A DNA stretch of 64,000 nt, from contig FR882075.1 in assembly GCA_000434915.1 (NCBI GenBank), forward strand, positions 10,556 to 74,555. Reading direction: 5' to 3'. Below are positions 24,901 to 32,960 of this stretch, one piece after another. The translations under genes were made by a program, and so were the position numbers. The DNA comes from Ruminococcus sp. CAG:563 (lineage in GTDB: Bacteria; Bacillota; Clostridia; Oscillospirales; Acutalibacteraceae). Each line of letters begins with the position of its first letter. The stretch's first letter is position 1. The notes under the pieces are model-generated. The model was not told where the DNA came from. It did no database searches and saw only the letters and a list, made by a program, of their open reading frames with translations.

Positions 24901-25471
24901 TTATGAGCATCGGTTCAATCTGCTTTTGCTCACGGATTCCGTGATTTTGAAGTTCGAGAAAGAAATTGCCCTGACCAAAAACGTTGTTGTACCAAAGAGC
25001 CTTTTCCTTTGCTCTCTCGTAATCGTCGGCCATAAGTGCCCTCGGGATTTCACCGGCAAGGCAGGCCGAAAGAGCGATTATGCCCTCGTGGTACTTCTCC
25101 AAAAGCTCACGGTCGATTCTCGGCTTTGTATAAAAGCCCTCCGTCCACGACTTTGAAACCATCGAAATAAGATTCTGATAGCCTGTTGCGTTCTCGCAGA
25201 GAAGAACAAGGTGATATCTTTCACTGTCAAGAGCATGAACCTTATCCTTGCGTCCTCTCGAAGCAAGGTAACACTCGCAGCCGATAATCGGCTTGATTCC
25301 TCTCGCTTTCGCCTTTTTATAAAAATCCACAGCGCCGTACATAACGCCGTGGTCGGTAATTGCCATGGAATCCATACCCAGCTCAACCGCACGGTCAAGC
25401 AGGTCGTCAAGACGGCATGCACCGTCAAGCAAGCTGTATTCCGTATGTAAATGAAGATGTGTGAAGCTCAA
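21965..25471 (-). CDS. dnaE: DNA polymerase III subunit alpha (DnaE)
   Basis: 1168 aa when started at the TTG at 25471, which has GGAGG seven bases upstream; the GTG at 25474 is almost as good. N-terminal PHP domain (T-H-L-H-L-H-T-E-Y-S-L-L-D; T-D-H-G-V-M-Y). Polymerase catalytic motif P-D-F-D-V-D-F and G-P-G-R-G-S-G-A-G. Tandem helix-hairpin-helix and C-terminal OB-fold (G-I-I-T-D-V-K-K-K). This is the DnaE1/DnaE3-like replicase type, not PolC. The next gene is pfkA. Confidence 0.97.
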   Translation of the reverse strand: MSFTHLHLHTEYSLLDGACRLDDLLDRAVELGMDSMAITDHGVMYGAVDFYKKAKARGIKPIIGCECYLASRGRKDKVHALDSERYHLVLLCENATGYQNLISMVSKSWTEGFYTKPRIDRELLEKYHEGIIALSACLAGEIPRALMADDYERAKEKALWYNNVFGQGNFFLELQNHGIREQKQIEPMLIRLSKETGIPLVATNDTHYVRKEDSKIQQVLICIATNTTLGQGNGLEFDSDEFYLKSEEEMYELFSHVPEAIENTQIIADRCNYDFEFGNTKLPHFEVPDGRDHFEWFKEQCYAGMHRNYGDNPPKEYFDRLNYELDVINKMGYVDYFLIVHDFIRYAKSKGIPVGPGRGSGAGSIAAYCIGITGIDPMKYNLLFERFLNPERVSMPDFDVDFCYERRGEVIDYVIEKYGADHVAQIVTFGTLAARAAIRDVGRAMGIPYNVVDNVSKQVPRELNITIQKALKKSPEFRALYESSDEIKNLIDTSMKVEGMPRHTSTHAAGVVITRDPVASYVPLALNDNSPVTQYTMTTLEELGLLKMDFLGLRTLTVINDAVRMIRQKDKSFDINKIDITDKATYEMMASGQTEGVFQFESAGMKSVLVGLKPVDIEDLIAVISLYRPGPMDSINTYIENRHHPEKTVYKTEKLRDILEVTYGCMIYQEQVMQIFRSLAGYSYGRADIVRRAMSKKKHDVMEKERKNFIYGMVREDGTVECDGCVKRGIPAEVANDIFDDMSSFASYAFNKSHATAYAYVAYQTAYLKCHYPCEFMAALLSSVLDNTDKVTEYTDECNRIGIKILPPNVNESYDNFTVSDGNIRFGMLAIKNLGRSFIKNIISERNAGRFTSFYNFCSRMHGSDFNKRAVESLIKSGALDGLGANRRQMLMAMNEIIDELDSKKRRNVEGQIGLFDSVGGESHSETALKFFDEFPQSELLAMEKSTTGLYLSGHPMAAHAELAASMGCVRIAELASSGENIHSSHKDGERTKIMGIITDVKKKITKSDTTMAFVSVEDTSGSIEVIVFPKILMENSMMLEEGRVLVFYGRLDVRDEEPSKLICEHIYTAEAAKDYFMKKGAQSPSQPAAPVKKRHSGLFLKFPTEGTPEQIQAEKLLSIFDGRVPLYYYFADTGKYVHQPYEHSVDVNEPLINELKRVLGEENVVFQ

Positions 25472-25519
25472 CACGCCGCCTCCTTTATTAACTGTTAACA
25501 AGCTGAGCAGTATATTCAG

Positions 25520-25556
25520 CCTCCCCTTTAAGCAAGGAGAGGGGACCGCTTGCGGT
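25520..25556. repeat. Short palindromic intergenic repeat
   Basis: CCTCCCCTT (25520-25528) pairs with AAGGAGAGG (25534-25542) with one mismatch; ACCGC-TT-GCGGT follows at 25545-25556. Related arms are found in the terminator at 17782 and the CCCTTTAGGGG element at 52465. It lies between dnaE and whiA. Confidence 0.6.
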
Positions 25557-25587
25557 AAAGTAATTGCAAAAATATAATATTTAGACT

Positions 25588-26481
25588 TTACCTGTACTTA
25601 TCCGCAATATCCATGATTTTCATGAGTCTGTGGTTAACTCCCGAGCGTGAAATCGGTACACTGAGGTTTTCGCCGAGCTGTTTGAGCGACATATCCGGAT
25701 TCTCACGGCGTAAAATCGCAACCTCTTTAAGCTCGTCCGAAAGGGAATCAAGCCCCTGCTTTTTTTCGATAATCTCTATCGCTTCAACCTGAAGCAGTCC
25801 GGCTTCGATGGATCGGCTCATATTTGCAGATTCAAAATTCATCTGTCTGTTGATTTTGTTCCTGACATCCTTTTGAATCTTTATTCCCATAAGCTCAAGA
25901 CTTGAATTGACCGCTCCCATAAGCGTGAGCAAATCCTCAATGCTTTCGCTGTCCTTTAGATAGATAACATGAGAATATTTTCTGATAATATGCTTGGCCT
26001 TTAGTCCGGAATCGGTAAGAATCTTCAAAAGGTCGAAGCTAAGGTTCTGAAAAGGAACAACAAATTCAAGATGATAGTTTTTATCCGGGTTTGCGATTGA
26101 GCCGCATGTGAGAAAAACGCCCCGCAAAAATGCACCGTAGCACTCGTCGTCCTCAAACACTCCCCGGTTTATTCTCAGGGATATTGAATTGATTTCATGG
26201 TCAAAATATTCGATGACCCGTTTTCTGTCCTCGGCAGACGGAATTTTCAAAACATATTTCCCGCTTTTTAGCTGAGAAACAGCCGTTTCAACGCCCGAGG
26301 TCTCGGCAATCGTCCTCTCAAAAGCCTGTATAACCTCCTTGTAATCAGTTGCACAGCTTATTGATCTGACGGTAAAGCTCTTGCCGTAAAGCAAAAAGCC
26401 GTAGGCAAAGGAACGCTTGCAGCATTCTGACGGAAATTCAAGCTCCGCTAATTCATTTTTCACTCCTGCAGTGAATGACAT
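25588..26481 (-). CDS. whiA: DNA-binding protein WhiA
   Basis: 297 aa. N-terminal S-F-T-A-G-V-K-N-E-L, the central LAGLIDADG-like fold (G-A-F-L-R-G-V-F-L-T-C-G-S-I) and the C-terminal helix-turn-helix with L-K-Q-L-G-E-N-L and I-S-R-S-G-V-N-H-R. WhiA affects cell division and chromosome segregation in Firmicutes. It follows rapZ by 15 nt. The gene yvcK, which commonly sits between rapZ and whiA, is absent. Confidence 0.97.
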   Translation of the reverse strand: MSFTAGVKNELAELEFPSECCKRSFAYGFLLYGKSFTVRSISCATDYKEVIQAFERTIAETSGVETAVSQLKSGKYVLKIPSAEDRKRVIEYFDHEINSISLRINRGVFEDDECYGAFLRGVFLTCGSIANPDKNYHLEFVVPFQNLSFDLLKILTDSGLKAKHIIRKYSHVIYLKDSESIEDLLTLMGAVNSSLELMGIKIQKDVRNKINRQMNFESANMSRSIEAGLLQVEAIEIIEKKQGLDSLSDELKEVAILRRENPDMSLKQLGENLSVPISRSGVNHRLMKIMDIADKYR

Positions 26482-26496
26482 TTGTTTATACCCCTG

Positions 26497-27354
26497 TTAT
26501 TTTTCTATATCTCTGTGTTTGACGCTGACGCTGTAACCGTGCGACAGCAGGTTTTCTCTTATCTTTTCGGCAAAGCAAACGGAACGATGACGGCCGCCGG
26601 TGCAGCCTATTGCAATAACAAGCTGGCTCTTGCCCTCCTCAATATAAAGAGGAACCGTGTAGTCAATCAAATCATTAAGCTTTTTAAGCACATTGACCGA
26701 GTGTTCGGAATTCATTACATACTCGCTGACGTCCGGTTCAAGTCCTGTCCTGTATTTCATTGAAGGCACATAGAACGGATTCGGCAAACAGCGAACATCA
26801 AAAACAAGGTCGGCGTCGTTCGGAATTCCGTATTTGAAGCCGAAAGACATACAGCGAATTTTCAATGCACTGTCCGGATTTTCAAGAAAAAGCTCGTTGA
26901 CCCTCTGCTTACATTCGGCAACACTCGATTTTGACGTATCAATTATATAGTCGGCCTTCATTCTGATATTGAGCAGCTTTTCATGCTCCATTGCGATTGC
27001 CGCATGGAGTGAGCCGTCGCATTTATCGAGTAACGGATGCTTCCTTCTTGTTTCCTTATATCTTCTGACAAGAACCTCCTCGGAAGCATCAACAAAAAGT
27101 ACCTTATATTTATAACCCTGTTCCTCAAGCATTTTGAGAACATTAGGGAATTCATTGAACATTTTTTCACCGACACGAATATCCGTAACCGTCGCAATTT
27201 TCTGCGTATTATCCGTCTTGTTTACAAACTGGGCAATGGTGGGAATTATGGCCGGCGGAAGATTGTCGGCACAAAAAAAGCCGAGATCCTCCAAAGCGTC
27301 AACGACGGCAGATTTGCCTGCGCCCGACATTCCTGTAACTATTAACAATTCCAT
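26497..27354 (-). CDS. rapZ: RapZ/YvcJ nucleotide-binding protein
   Basis: 285 aa from the ATG at 27354, giving the family N-terminus M-E-L-L-I-V-T-G-M-S-G-A-G-K-S with Walker A. An in-frame ATG at 27366 is possible, but its GAAGGG site is too close. The C-terminal I-G-C-T-G-G-R-H-R-S-V is the UDP-GlcNAc-binding signature. RapZ/YvcJ family proteins bind nucleotides and, in E. coli, control GlmS through small RNAs; the Firmicutes role is less clear. It is co-transcribed with whiA. Confidence 0.95.
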   Translation of the reverse strand: MELLIVTGMSGAGKSAVVDALEDLGFFCADNLPPAIIPTIAQFVNKTDNTQKIATVTDIRVGEKMFNEFPNVLKMLEEQGYKYKVLFVDASEEVLVRRYKETRRKHPLLDKCDGSLHAAIAMEHEKLLNIRMKADYIIDTSKSSVAECKQRVNELFLENPDSALKIRCMSFGFKYGIPNDADLVFDVRCLPNPFYVPSMKYRTGLEPDVSEYVMNSEHSVNVLKKLNDLIDYTVPLYIEEGKSQLVIAIGCTGGRHRSVCFAEKIRENLLSHGYSVSVKHRDIEK

Positions 27355-27461
27355 AAAAAATACCATTCCCTTCAAGGTGTAAACAGTGTGTGATTCCCGG
27401 TCAAAAAAACGTTCTCTTTGCTGCACTTTATGAAAGCGCATACTAATTTTCTTCTAACCTT

Positions 27462-27520
27462 GGGTCGATGTGGTCATCAAACCCTACGGATTATGCCTTT
27501 GCCGCACCTCATCGCAATCA
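27462..27520. repeat. Dispersed repeat fragment (GGTCGATGTGG...CCCTACGGATTATGC)
   Basis: The unit here reads GGTCGATGTGGTCATC then CCCTACGGATTATGC. The same two parts occur at 48849-48868 and 49009-49025. It fills the 264-bp gap between murB and rapZ together with no other recognised signal. Confidence 0.5.
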
Positions 27521-27618
27521 AAGGTTGTAACAAAATTGTTCACAGTGCATTTTGCAGATTGGGTGCTGTACTTGTTACTTGTGTACTGCCCCAATCGAAA
27601 AATGTGCTGTGGGCGATT

Positions 27619-28530
27619 TTAGCCAACCGTAATGAGTCTGACTTCGGGTTCGAGATGTATACCCTTCTCTTCAAAAACCCTGTCCTGTACATATTTAATA
27701 AGGTCGAGTACATCCTGTGCAGTCGCTCCGCCCTTGTTTATGATAAAGCCGGCGTGCTTCTCGCTGACCTGTGCTCCGCCGACGGAACAGCCCTTGAGGC
27801 CGCATTCCTCAATCAGTCCGCCTGCAAAATGGCCTTCGGGACGTTTAAACGTGCTGCCTGCACTCGGAAATTCGAGCGGCTGCTTATCCTTGCGTCGCTG
27901 TAAAAGCTCCTGCATTCTGGCTTTTATTTCCGCTTTATCGCCCTTTTTAAGCTTCATAACAAGAGTTGTGATGATAAAGCCGTTATGCTCGTATGCACTC
28001 GTTCTGTAAGCAAGTCCGAGCTCATCACCCTTGAGCGAACCGAGATTTCCGTCAGAGTCAATATGACGGCACTCAACAAGCACGTCTTTCATTTCGCCGC
28101 CGTATGCTCCTGCGTTCATGTATGCCGCTCCGCCTGCACTGCCGGGGATTCCGAATGCGAATTCCAAACCCGTCAGCTCATTATCAAGAGCAAAATTACA
28201 AACCTTGCTCATGTTCATGCCTGCGTCGCATACTATCGTATCGCCGTTCACAAGCTCGATTTTCGGCTCGGGACGGCACATATTTATAACAACCGTATTA
28301 AGTCCGGCGTCACAGATCAGCATATTGCTTCCGTTGCCGAGAATGAACGGTTTGATGTTTTCTTTTTTACACTCTTTGATGACCGAAACGAGCTGTTCGT
28401 CGTTCAGCGGAGTGAGCATAACCGACGCATTTCCGCCGATGCGGAAGGTCGTGTATTTACTCATCGGGACCTCACGCTCGGCCTTGCAGCCGATGCCCGT
28501 TGCGTATTCAAAAATCTTATCGAAGCTCAT
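27619..28530 (-). CDS. murB: UDP-N-acetylenolpyruvoylglucosamine reductase MurB
   Basis: 303 aa, type II length. FAD-binding segments: Y-T-T-F-R-I-G-G-N-A-S, G-N-G-S-N-M-L-I, G-I-P-G-S-A-G-G-A-A-Y-M-N-A-G-A-Y-G-G. The catalytic Ser is in A-G-S-T-F-K-R-P and the C-terminal Glu near L-E-P-E-V. It reduces the enolpyruvyl group for peptidoglycan precursor synthesis. GGGGGA ribosome-binding site. Confidence 0.97.
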   Translation of the reverse strand: MSFDKIFEYATGIGCKAEREVPMSKYTTFRIGGNASVMLTPLNDEQLVSVIKECKKENIKPFILGNGSNMLICDAGLNTVVINMCRPEPKIELVNGDTIVCDAGMNMSKVCNFALDNELTGLEFAFGIPGSAGGAAYMNAGAYGGEMKDVLVECRHIDSDGNLGSLKGDELGLAYRTSAYEHNGFIITTLVMKLKKGDKAEIKARMQELLQRRKDKQPLEFPSAGSTFKRPEGHFAGGLIEECGLKGCSVGGAQVSEKHAGFIINKGGATAQDVLDLIKYVQDRVFEEKGIHLEPEVRLITVG

Positions 28531-28604
28531 AATGTCCCCCGAAATAGACCTTAGATTTTAGATGTTAAACTTTAGACTCAAGATAACTCAAATTGCATTT
28601 ACTT

Positions 28605-29549
28605 TTATCCCAGCAGTGCTGCGCCGATAATTCCGGCGTCATTGCCAAGAACTGCCTTGCAGATTTTCGTCTGCTTCTTTGCGTGCTTACTGTATCTTTC
28701 TTTCTCGACATATTCTCTTATGGGATTAAGAAGATTATCGCCCTCATTGCTTATTCCGCCGCCGACGCAAAGCACCTCCGGCTGAAAGATATTGATTATA
28801 TTGATAATTCCGACTGCAACGTAATAGCGATATTTATCAACTACTTCCTTGCCTGCCTCATCGCCTGCATACATGGCGTTAAATGCAGTTCTGCCGCTGA
28901 CCTTGTTGATATCACCGTCGCAAAGCTCCCACATCTTGCTGTCCGGACATTCCTTCATCTTTGCCTTAGTCTGAGCGATAAGAGCCGTTGCCGAAGCGTA
29001 GCTCTCCCAGCATCCGTTACGTCCGCAGTTGCATGGAATTCCGTCAACAACTATAACCGTATGACCCATTTCGCCGCCGGTAAAGTTCATACCGCTGATA
29101 ACCTTGCCGTCAACGATAATTCCGCTTCCGACACCCGTTCCGAGTGTAACGGCAACAAAGTTCTTTGCACCGTTGCCCGCACCTGCATAAGCCTCGCCGA
29201 GAGCGGCGGCATTTGCGTCGTTCTCAAAATAACACGGTTTGCCCGTGAGATCCTCAAGCATTTTTTTGGCCGGAACATTGTTAAAAGCGAGATTGTTCGA
29301 AAACTCAATTATACCCGTATCCTGATTAACGGAGCCCGGAGTTCCGACGCCTACGCTTTCGATATCATCCATAGTAAGACCTGCATCCGAAACAGCAATG
29401 TCGATGGCCTTTTTGATATCGGCAAAGATATCCTCTGCCGGACGTGGTGCATTGGTCTTAACCTTGCCTTTTCCTATAATATTGTATTTTTCGTCTACAA
29501 CTCCGACGGCAATATTTGTTCCGCCGAGGTCAACTCCAACCTTGTACAT
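28605..29549 (-). CDS. ROK-family glucokinase
   Basis: 314 aa. ATP-binding G-V-D-L-G-G-T-N-I-A, sugar-binding E-N-D-A-N-A-A-A-L-G-E and the ROK zinc motif C-N-C-G-R-N-G-C-W-E. G-H-T-V provides the catalytic-region His. It phosphorylates glucose with ATP; substrate breadth cannot be told. The position between murB and hprK suggests the glucokinase is co-regulated with carbon-control genes. GGAGG ribosome-binding site. Confidence 0.92.
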   Translation of the reverse strand: MYKVGVDLGGTNIAVGVVDEKYNIIGKGKVKTNAPRPAEDIFADIKKAIDIAVSDAGLTMDDIESVGVGTPGSVNQDTGIIEFSNNLAFNNVPAKKMLEDLTGKPCYFENDANAAALGEAYAGAGNGAKNFVAVTLGTGVGSGIIVDGKVISGMNFTGGEMGHTVIVVDGIPCNCGRNGCWESYASATALIAQTKAKMKECPDSKMWELCDGDINKVSGRTAFNAMYAGDEAGKEVVDKYRYYVAVGIINIINIFQPEVLCVGGGISNEGDNLLNPIREYVEKERYSKHAKKQTKICKAVLGNDAGIIGAALLG

Positions 29550-29566
29550 TATAAATTCCTCCGTTA

Positions 29567-30535
29567 TTAAAAGTTATGCCAGATTTCAAGTTCATTTTCC
29601 TCAACCTTGATATCATCTGTCATGCCAAGGTTGTGGAGCAGCTGCTTTGCGGCGTTATATCCCATTTTCTTCTGTCTGTTGTTCATTGCCGCCGCTTCAA
29701 TGATAATCGAAATGTTACGACCCGGCGTAACGGGAACAACGCATATCGGCACCTCAATTCCGAGTATGTCTATTGTTTCATTTTCAAGTCCGAGACGCTC
29801 GTAATTTTTCTCGGCGTTCCATGGTTCAAGCTGAATAACCATGTTTATCTTCTCTGAAACCTTAACCGAACCGATACCGAACAGTCGCCTTGCATTAACA
29901 ACGCCGACACCCCTCAGTTCGATAAAATGTCGAATATTCTCGGGAGCCGAACCGACCAGCGTTTTGTGCGAGACTTTTCGAATTTCAACAGCATCGTCGG
30001 CAACAAGCCTGTGTCCTCTCTTGATAAGCTCAAGCGCTGTTTCGCTCTTACCCATGCCGCTCTCGCCCATTATAAGAACACCTTCGCCGTAAACCTCGAC
30101 AAAAACGCCGTGACGTGTGATTCTCGGTGCAAGCTCAACGCTCAGATACGATATCAAGGTTGACATACAGCTCGACGTACCGTCCGTCGTTTTGAGAAGT
30201 GCAACGCCGTATTTCTTCGCCAATTCAATCGTGTCGTCGTGATAGTCCTGACCTCGTGTCAAAATGATAGCAACAGGCTTTTTTGAGAGAAGCCTCTTAA
30301 CTTTTCTGTATCTGTCCTCGGGCTTGAATGAATTAAGATACTCGATCTCGGAAACACCCATGATCTGAATGCGCTCGGGGTCAAAATACTTTGTAAAGCC
30401 CGAAAGCATCAGACCGGGACGGTTAATTTCCAGGGAGGAAACAAGAATCTCAGACGGTTCAACGGGTGTATATTCGATATCAAATCCGATGACCTCTATT
30501 ATCTTTTTAAGTGATATGGTATATTTAGCCGCCAT
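29567..30535 (-). CDS. hprK: HPr kinase/phosphorylase
   Basis: 322 aa from the ATG at 30535 (GGAG seven bases upstream; the longer frame upstream is not conserved in kind). Walker A is G-E-S-G-M-G-K-S, followed by L-V-A-D-D-A-V-E. The HPrK signature V-P-V-T-P-G-R-N and the C-terminal M-N-N-R-Q-K-K-M-G-Y are present. It phosphorylates HPr on Ser46 and so governs CcpA-type carbon catabolite repression. No HPr or PTS gene is in this window. Confidence 0.97.
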   Translation of the reverse strand: MAAKYTISLKKIIEVIGFDIEYTPVEPSEILVSSLEINRPGLMLSGFTKYFDPERIQIMGVSEIEYLNSFKPEDRYRKVKRLLSKKPVAIILTRGQDYHDDTIELAKKYGVALLKTTDGTSSCMSTLISYLSVELAPRITRHGVFVEVYGEGVLIMGESGMGKSETALELIKRGHRLVADDAVEIRKVSHKTLVGSAPENIRHFIELRGVGVVNARRLFGIGSVKVSEKINMVIQLEPWNAEKNYERLGLENETIDILGIEVPICVVPVTPGRNISIIIEAAAMNNRQKKMGYNAAKQLLHNLGMTDDIKVEENELEIWHNF

Positions 30536-30627
30536 AAAACCACTCCGTAAAGCATATTTGTTCCATACATGGTTTATTATACAATATTTATTGTCATCTT
30601 CCAATAGTTTTTTCAAATTTTTTAAAG

Positions 30628-30653
30628 AAAAAACGCCGGAAAACTCCGACGTT
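30628..30653 (-). terminator. Terminator after the 188-aa membrane protein
   Basis: Minus strand AACGTCGGA-GTTT-TCCGGCGTT (9-bp stem, one G-U) followed by TTTT. Confidence 0.75.
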
Positions 30654-30667
30654 TTGATTTTTTTCAA

Positions 30668-31234
30668 TTATCTCATATGCAATTCATAAAAAATATAATC
30701 AATTATTCCGTTAAGCCAGCTGTTTAAAGTAAGCCATACATTGCCGAAATCAAGAAAAATCAGTAACACCAATACAAGCGAAACAATCAGATAAAGAATA
30801 TACATCCATCTGTATTTTCTGAGAAGCATCAGCGTGTGCCATGCAAAGAAAAGGAAAGAAGCCATAACAACCGAAAGCGTTCCGATTTTTACCGGCAGCG
30901 CAATCTTGTGAGGATGAAGCTCCACAGCAAAAGCGATATCGACCAGCAAAAGTGTAACAATAAGAATAAACGAGCAGACTATGCCGATAAAATACGTCAA
31001 TCGATTGTTGTCCTTATAATTAAACAGCGTCCTATTCTGCACTGTCTTTGTGCAACAATCCTTGCATTCATTGCTTTGCAAAGCGGTTTGTTTTTCTTCC
31101 TTTTTTTCAAACCTGCTGCAAATTCTTTCCGGCATGGTTATGTTATGATGATAAAGCTTACAATAGCCCTTTTCACTCAATCCGTCCGAAAAATATTTGC
31201 AATTTAAGCAAGAATCCTTCTTTTCCTCTGCCAT
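30668..31234 (-). CDS. Membrane protein with N-terminal Cys cluster, 188 aa
   Basis: N-terminal C9-L-N-C12...C25...C39 pattern (C-x2-C-x12-C-x13-C), a plausible small metal site on the cytoplasmic face. Three hydrophobic helices follow at about 79-107, 112-140 and 146-172. GGAAGTG precedes the ATG. The family is not recognised. It is flanked by terminators and so is probably monocistronic. A zinc or redox sensor is one possibility, but nothing here proves it. Confidence 0.7.
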   Translation of the reverse strand: MAEEKKDSCLNCKYFSDGLSEKGYCKLYHHNITMPERICSRFEKKEEKQTALQSNECKDCCTKTVQNRTLFNYKDNNRLTYFIGIVCSFILIVTLLLVDIAFAVELHPHKIALPVKIGTLSVVMASFLFFAWHTLMLLRKYRWMYILYLIVSLVLVLLIFLDFGNVWLTLNSWLNGIIDYIFYELHMR

Positions 31235-31424
31235 TACTTCACTTCCGTTTTTTTAACTGTATCCATGGTATCATACCTTACACGCCTTGTCAAATTTTTA
31301 GTGCAATTTCATCACAATATATATGTTATTTAGACATAATAAGATACCTTTTGTGGTATTTTACCCCAATATCATATTGCAAATTTGTCAAATTGGCTTT
31401 TTTTACCATTTTTCTCATCCTAAT

Positions 31425-31751
31425 TTATAAATCGTCTTTTTCGTCGTCACACTTGACATCTACGGTATCATTTTCGGCTGCTCCCGAATTTTTTCCGTGG
31501 CATTCACGGTACATTTTCAAATAATAATTCTTTTCGCAATATGTATCAAAAAAAGCCCTGACTATATAAGTGCAAAAAATAGCTTTCGTCAGATCGATCA
31601 CAGCTCCGCCGAGTGTTTCGGCAATCTCACTTCTGCCAAATGCGGCAAGAATATAGCTCGCCGAAATCCATATCAGACAAAACACCAGGATAACCGACGT
31701 CCATTTCTTTGTATAGTTAAACATGCTGAATTTCTTCTTCAATTTGCCCAT
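31425..31751 (-). CDS. Small membrane protein, 108 aa
   Basis: Basic N-terminus, two hydrophobic helices (about 16-36 and 44-66, the second containing A-V-I-D-L-T-K-A-I-F) and an acidic C-terminus ending D-D-E-K-D-D-L. The strong GGAGGGG ribosome-binding site argues it is real. No family recognised. The 190-bp gap to the next gene (31235-31424) is AT-rich and holds no clear gene. Confidence 0.65.
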   Translation of the reverse strand: MGKLKKKFSMFNYTKKWTSVILVFCLIWISASYILAAFGRSEIAETLGGAVIDLTKAIFCTYIVRAFFDTYCEKNYYLKMYRECHGKNSGAAENDTVDVKCDDEKDDL

Positions 31752-31803
31752 TAAACCCCTCCGGTAATAAATCGGTTCTTACTAAGCATATGAGGCAAAA
31801 ATA

Positions 31804-31837
31804 AAAAAATGACGGAAACCGATGAACGATTTCCGTC
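31804..31837 (-). terminator. Terminator of the VOR-ilvE operon
   Basis: Minus strand GACGGAAATCG...CGGTTTCCGTC with ATTTTTTT after it. Sits just after the ilvE stop. Confidence 0.85.
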
Positions 31838-31852
31838 GTTTTATATCAAGAA

Positions 31853-32935
31853 TCAATTAAGCTTTACCTTGTATGTCCAGCCCATGTCATCCTTAACGTG
31901 ACCTGTCTGCATACCGTAAAGCGTGTCATAAAGCTTCTGAGCGATAGGACCTACATTGCCGTCGGCAACCTTGTAATCCGAACCCATGTAGTAAAGAGTG
32001 CCGATCGGAGAGATAACGGCAGCCGTACCGCTTGCGAATACCTCTTTAAGAGTACCTGCTTTTGAAGCGGCACATACATCGTCGATTGAAAGACGTCTCT
32101 CGGAAACCTTTACTCCCCACTTCTTGAGAAGCTCAATAACGGATTTTCTTGTGATACCGGGAAGAATCGTACCCATAAGCGGAGCTGTGATAACCTCGTC
32201 ACCGATTACGAAGAATGCGTTTGAGGTACCGATCTCCTCAACGTACTTGTGCTCTGCTGCGTCAAGCCAAAGAACGTCCTTGCAGTCATGCTCCATAGCC
32301 TTTGCCGAAGCCTTCATGCCGCCTGCATAGTTACCGCCGCACTTTGCGAAGCCTGTACCGCCGACAGCCGCACGGATAAACTCGTCCTCGACATAAATTC
32401 TGGTTGTGTGAAGTCCGCCGTCGTTTGCGGCATAGTAGGAACCAACCGGACAAAGAATGATAATAAAGCGATAATGCTTTGCGGGAAGAACGCTGAATGA
32501 AACCTCATCGCCGAAGATGAACGGTCTTATATAAAGAGCTGTACCCGGCTCGGAGGGAACCCAATCCTTATCAACAGAGATAAGCTGGTTGATTGCGTCA
32601 AAGAAGATATCCTTTTCCATATGAGGGATACACATACGGTCATTGGTTCTGTTCATTCGCTCAAAGTTCTGATCGGGTCTGAAAAGCTGAATGTCGCCCG
32701 ACGGAGTTTTATATGCCTTCATGCCCTCGAACATCATCTGAGCATAGTGGAGCACGCATGATGCAGGCTCAATGGCAATCGGCTCATGCGGAACAATTCT
32801 TCCGTCGTGCCAACCCTGACCCTCATCATAGTCGATCATAAACATATGATCTGTGAAATACTTACCGAAGCCGAGCTTTTTCTGATCCGGCTTCTCCTTT
32901 GGGTGTGTAGTTCTTGTTACTGGAAATGTATACAT
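31853..32935 (-). CDS. ilvE: Branched-chain amino acid aminotransferase IlvE
   Basis: 360 aa from the ATG at 32935 (AGGAG eight bases upstream), beginning M-Y-T-F-P-V-T-R-T-T. PLP lysine in A-K-C-G-G-N-Y-A and substrate loop V-E-E-I-G-T-S-N, both of the eukaryote/Bacillus-like BCAT class. It moves the amino group between glutamate and the 2-oxo acids of Val, Leu and Ile. It starts 25 nt after the nitrilase-family gene and so belongs to the operon that holds the 2-oxoisovalerate ferredoxin oxidoreductase. That links the oxidoreductase to branched-chain amino acids. Confidence 0.95.
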   Translation of the reverse strand: MYTFPVTRTTHPKEKPDQKKLGFGKYFTDHMFMIDYDEGQGWHDGRIVPHEPIAIEPASCVLHYAQMMFEGMKAYKTPSGDIQLFRPDQNFERMNRTNDRMCIPHMEKDIFFDAINQLISVDKDWVPSEPGTALYIRPFIFGDEVSFSVLPAKHYRFIIILCPVGSYYAANDGGLHTTRIYVEDEFIRAAVGGTGFAKCGGNYAGGMKASAKAMEHDCKDVLWLDAAEHKYVEEIGTSNAFFVIGDEVITAPLMGTILPGITRKSVIELLKKWGVKVSERRLSIDDVCAASKAGTLKEVFASGTAAVISPIGTLYYMGSDYKVADGNVGPIAQKLYDTLYGMQTGHVKDDMGWTYKVKLN

Positions 32936-32960
32936 TTCTATCGCTCCTTTCAAAGCATTA

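Noticed and set aside
27418..27903. 161-codon plus-strand frame antisense to murB
   Set aside because: It starts in repeat sequence and runs antisense through the clearly conserved murB gene.
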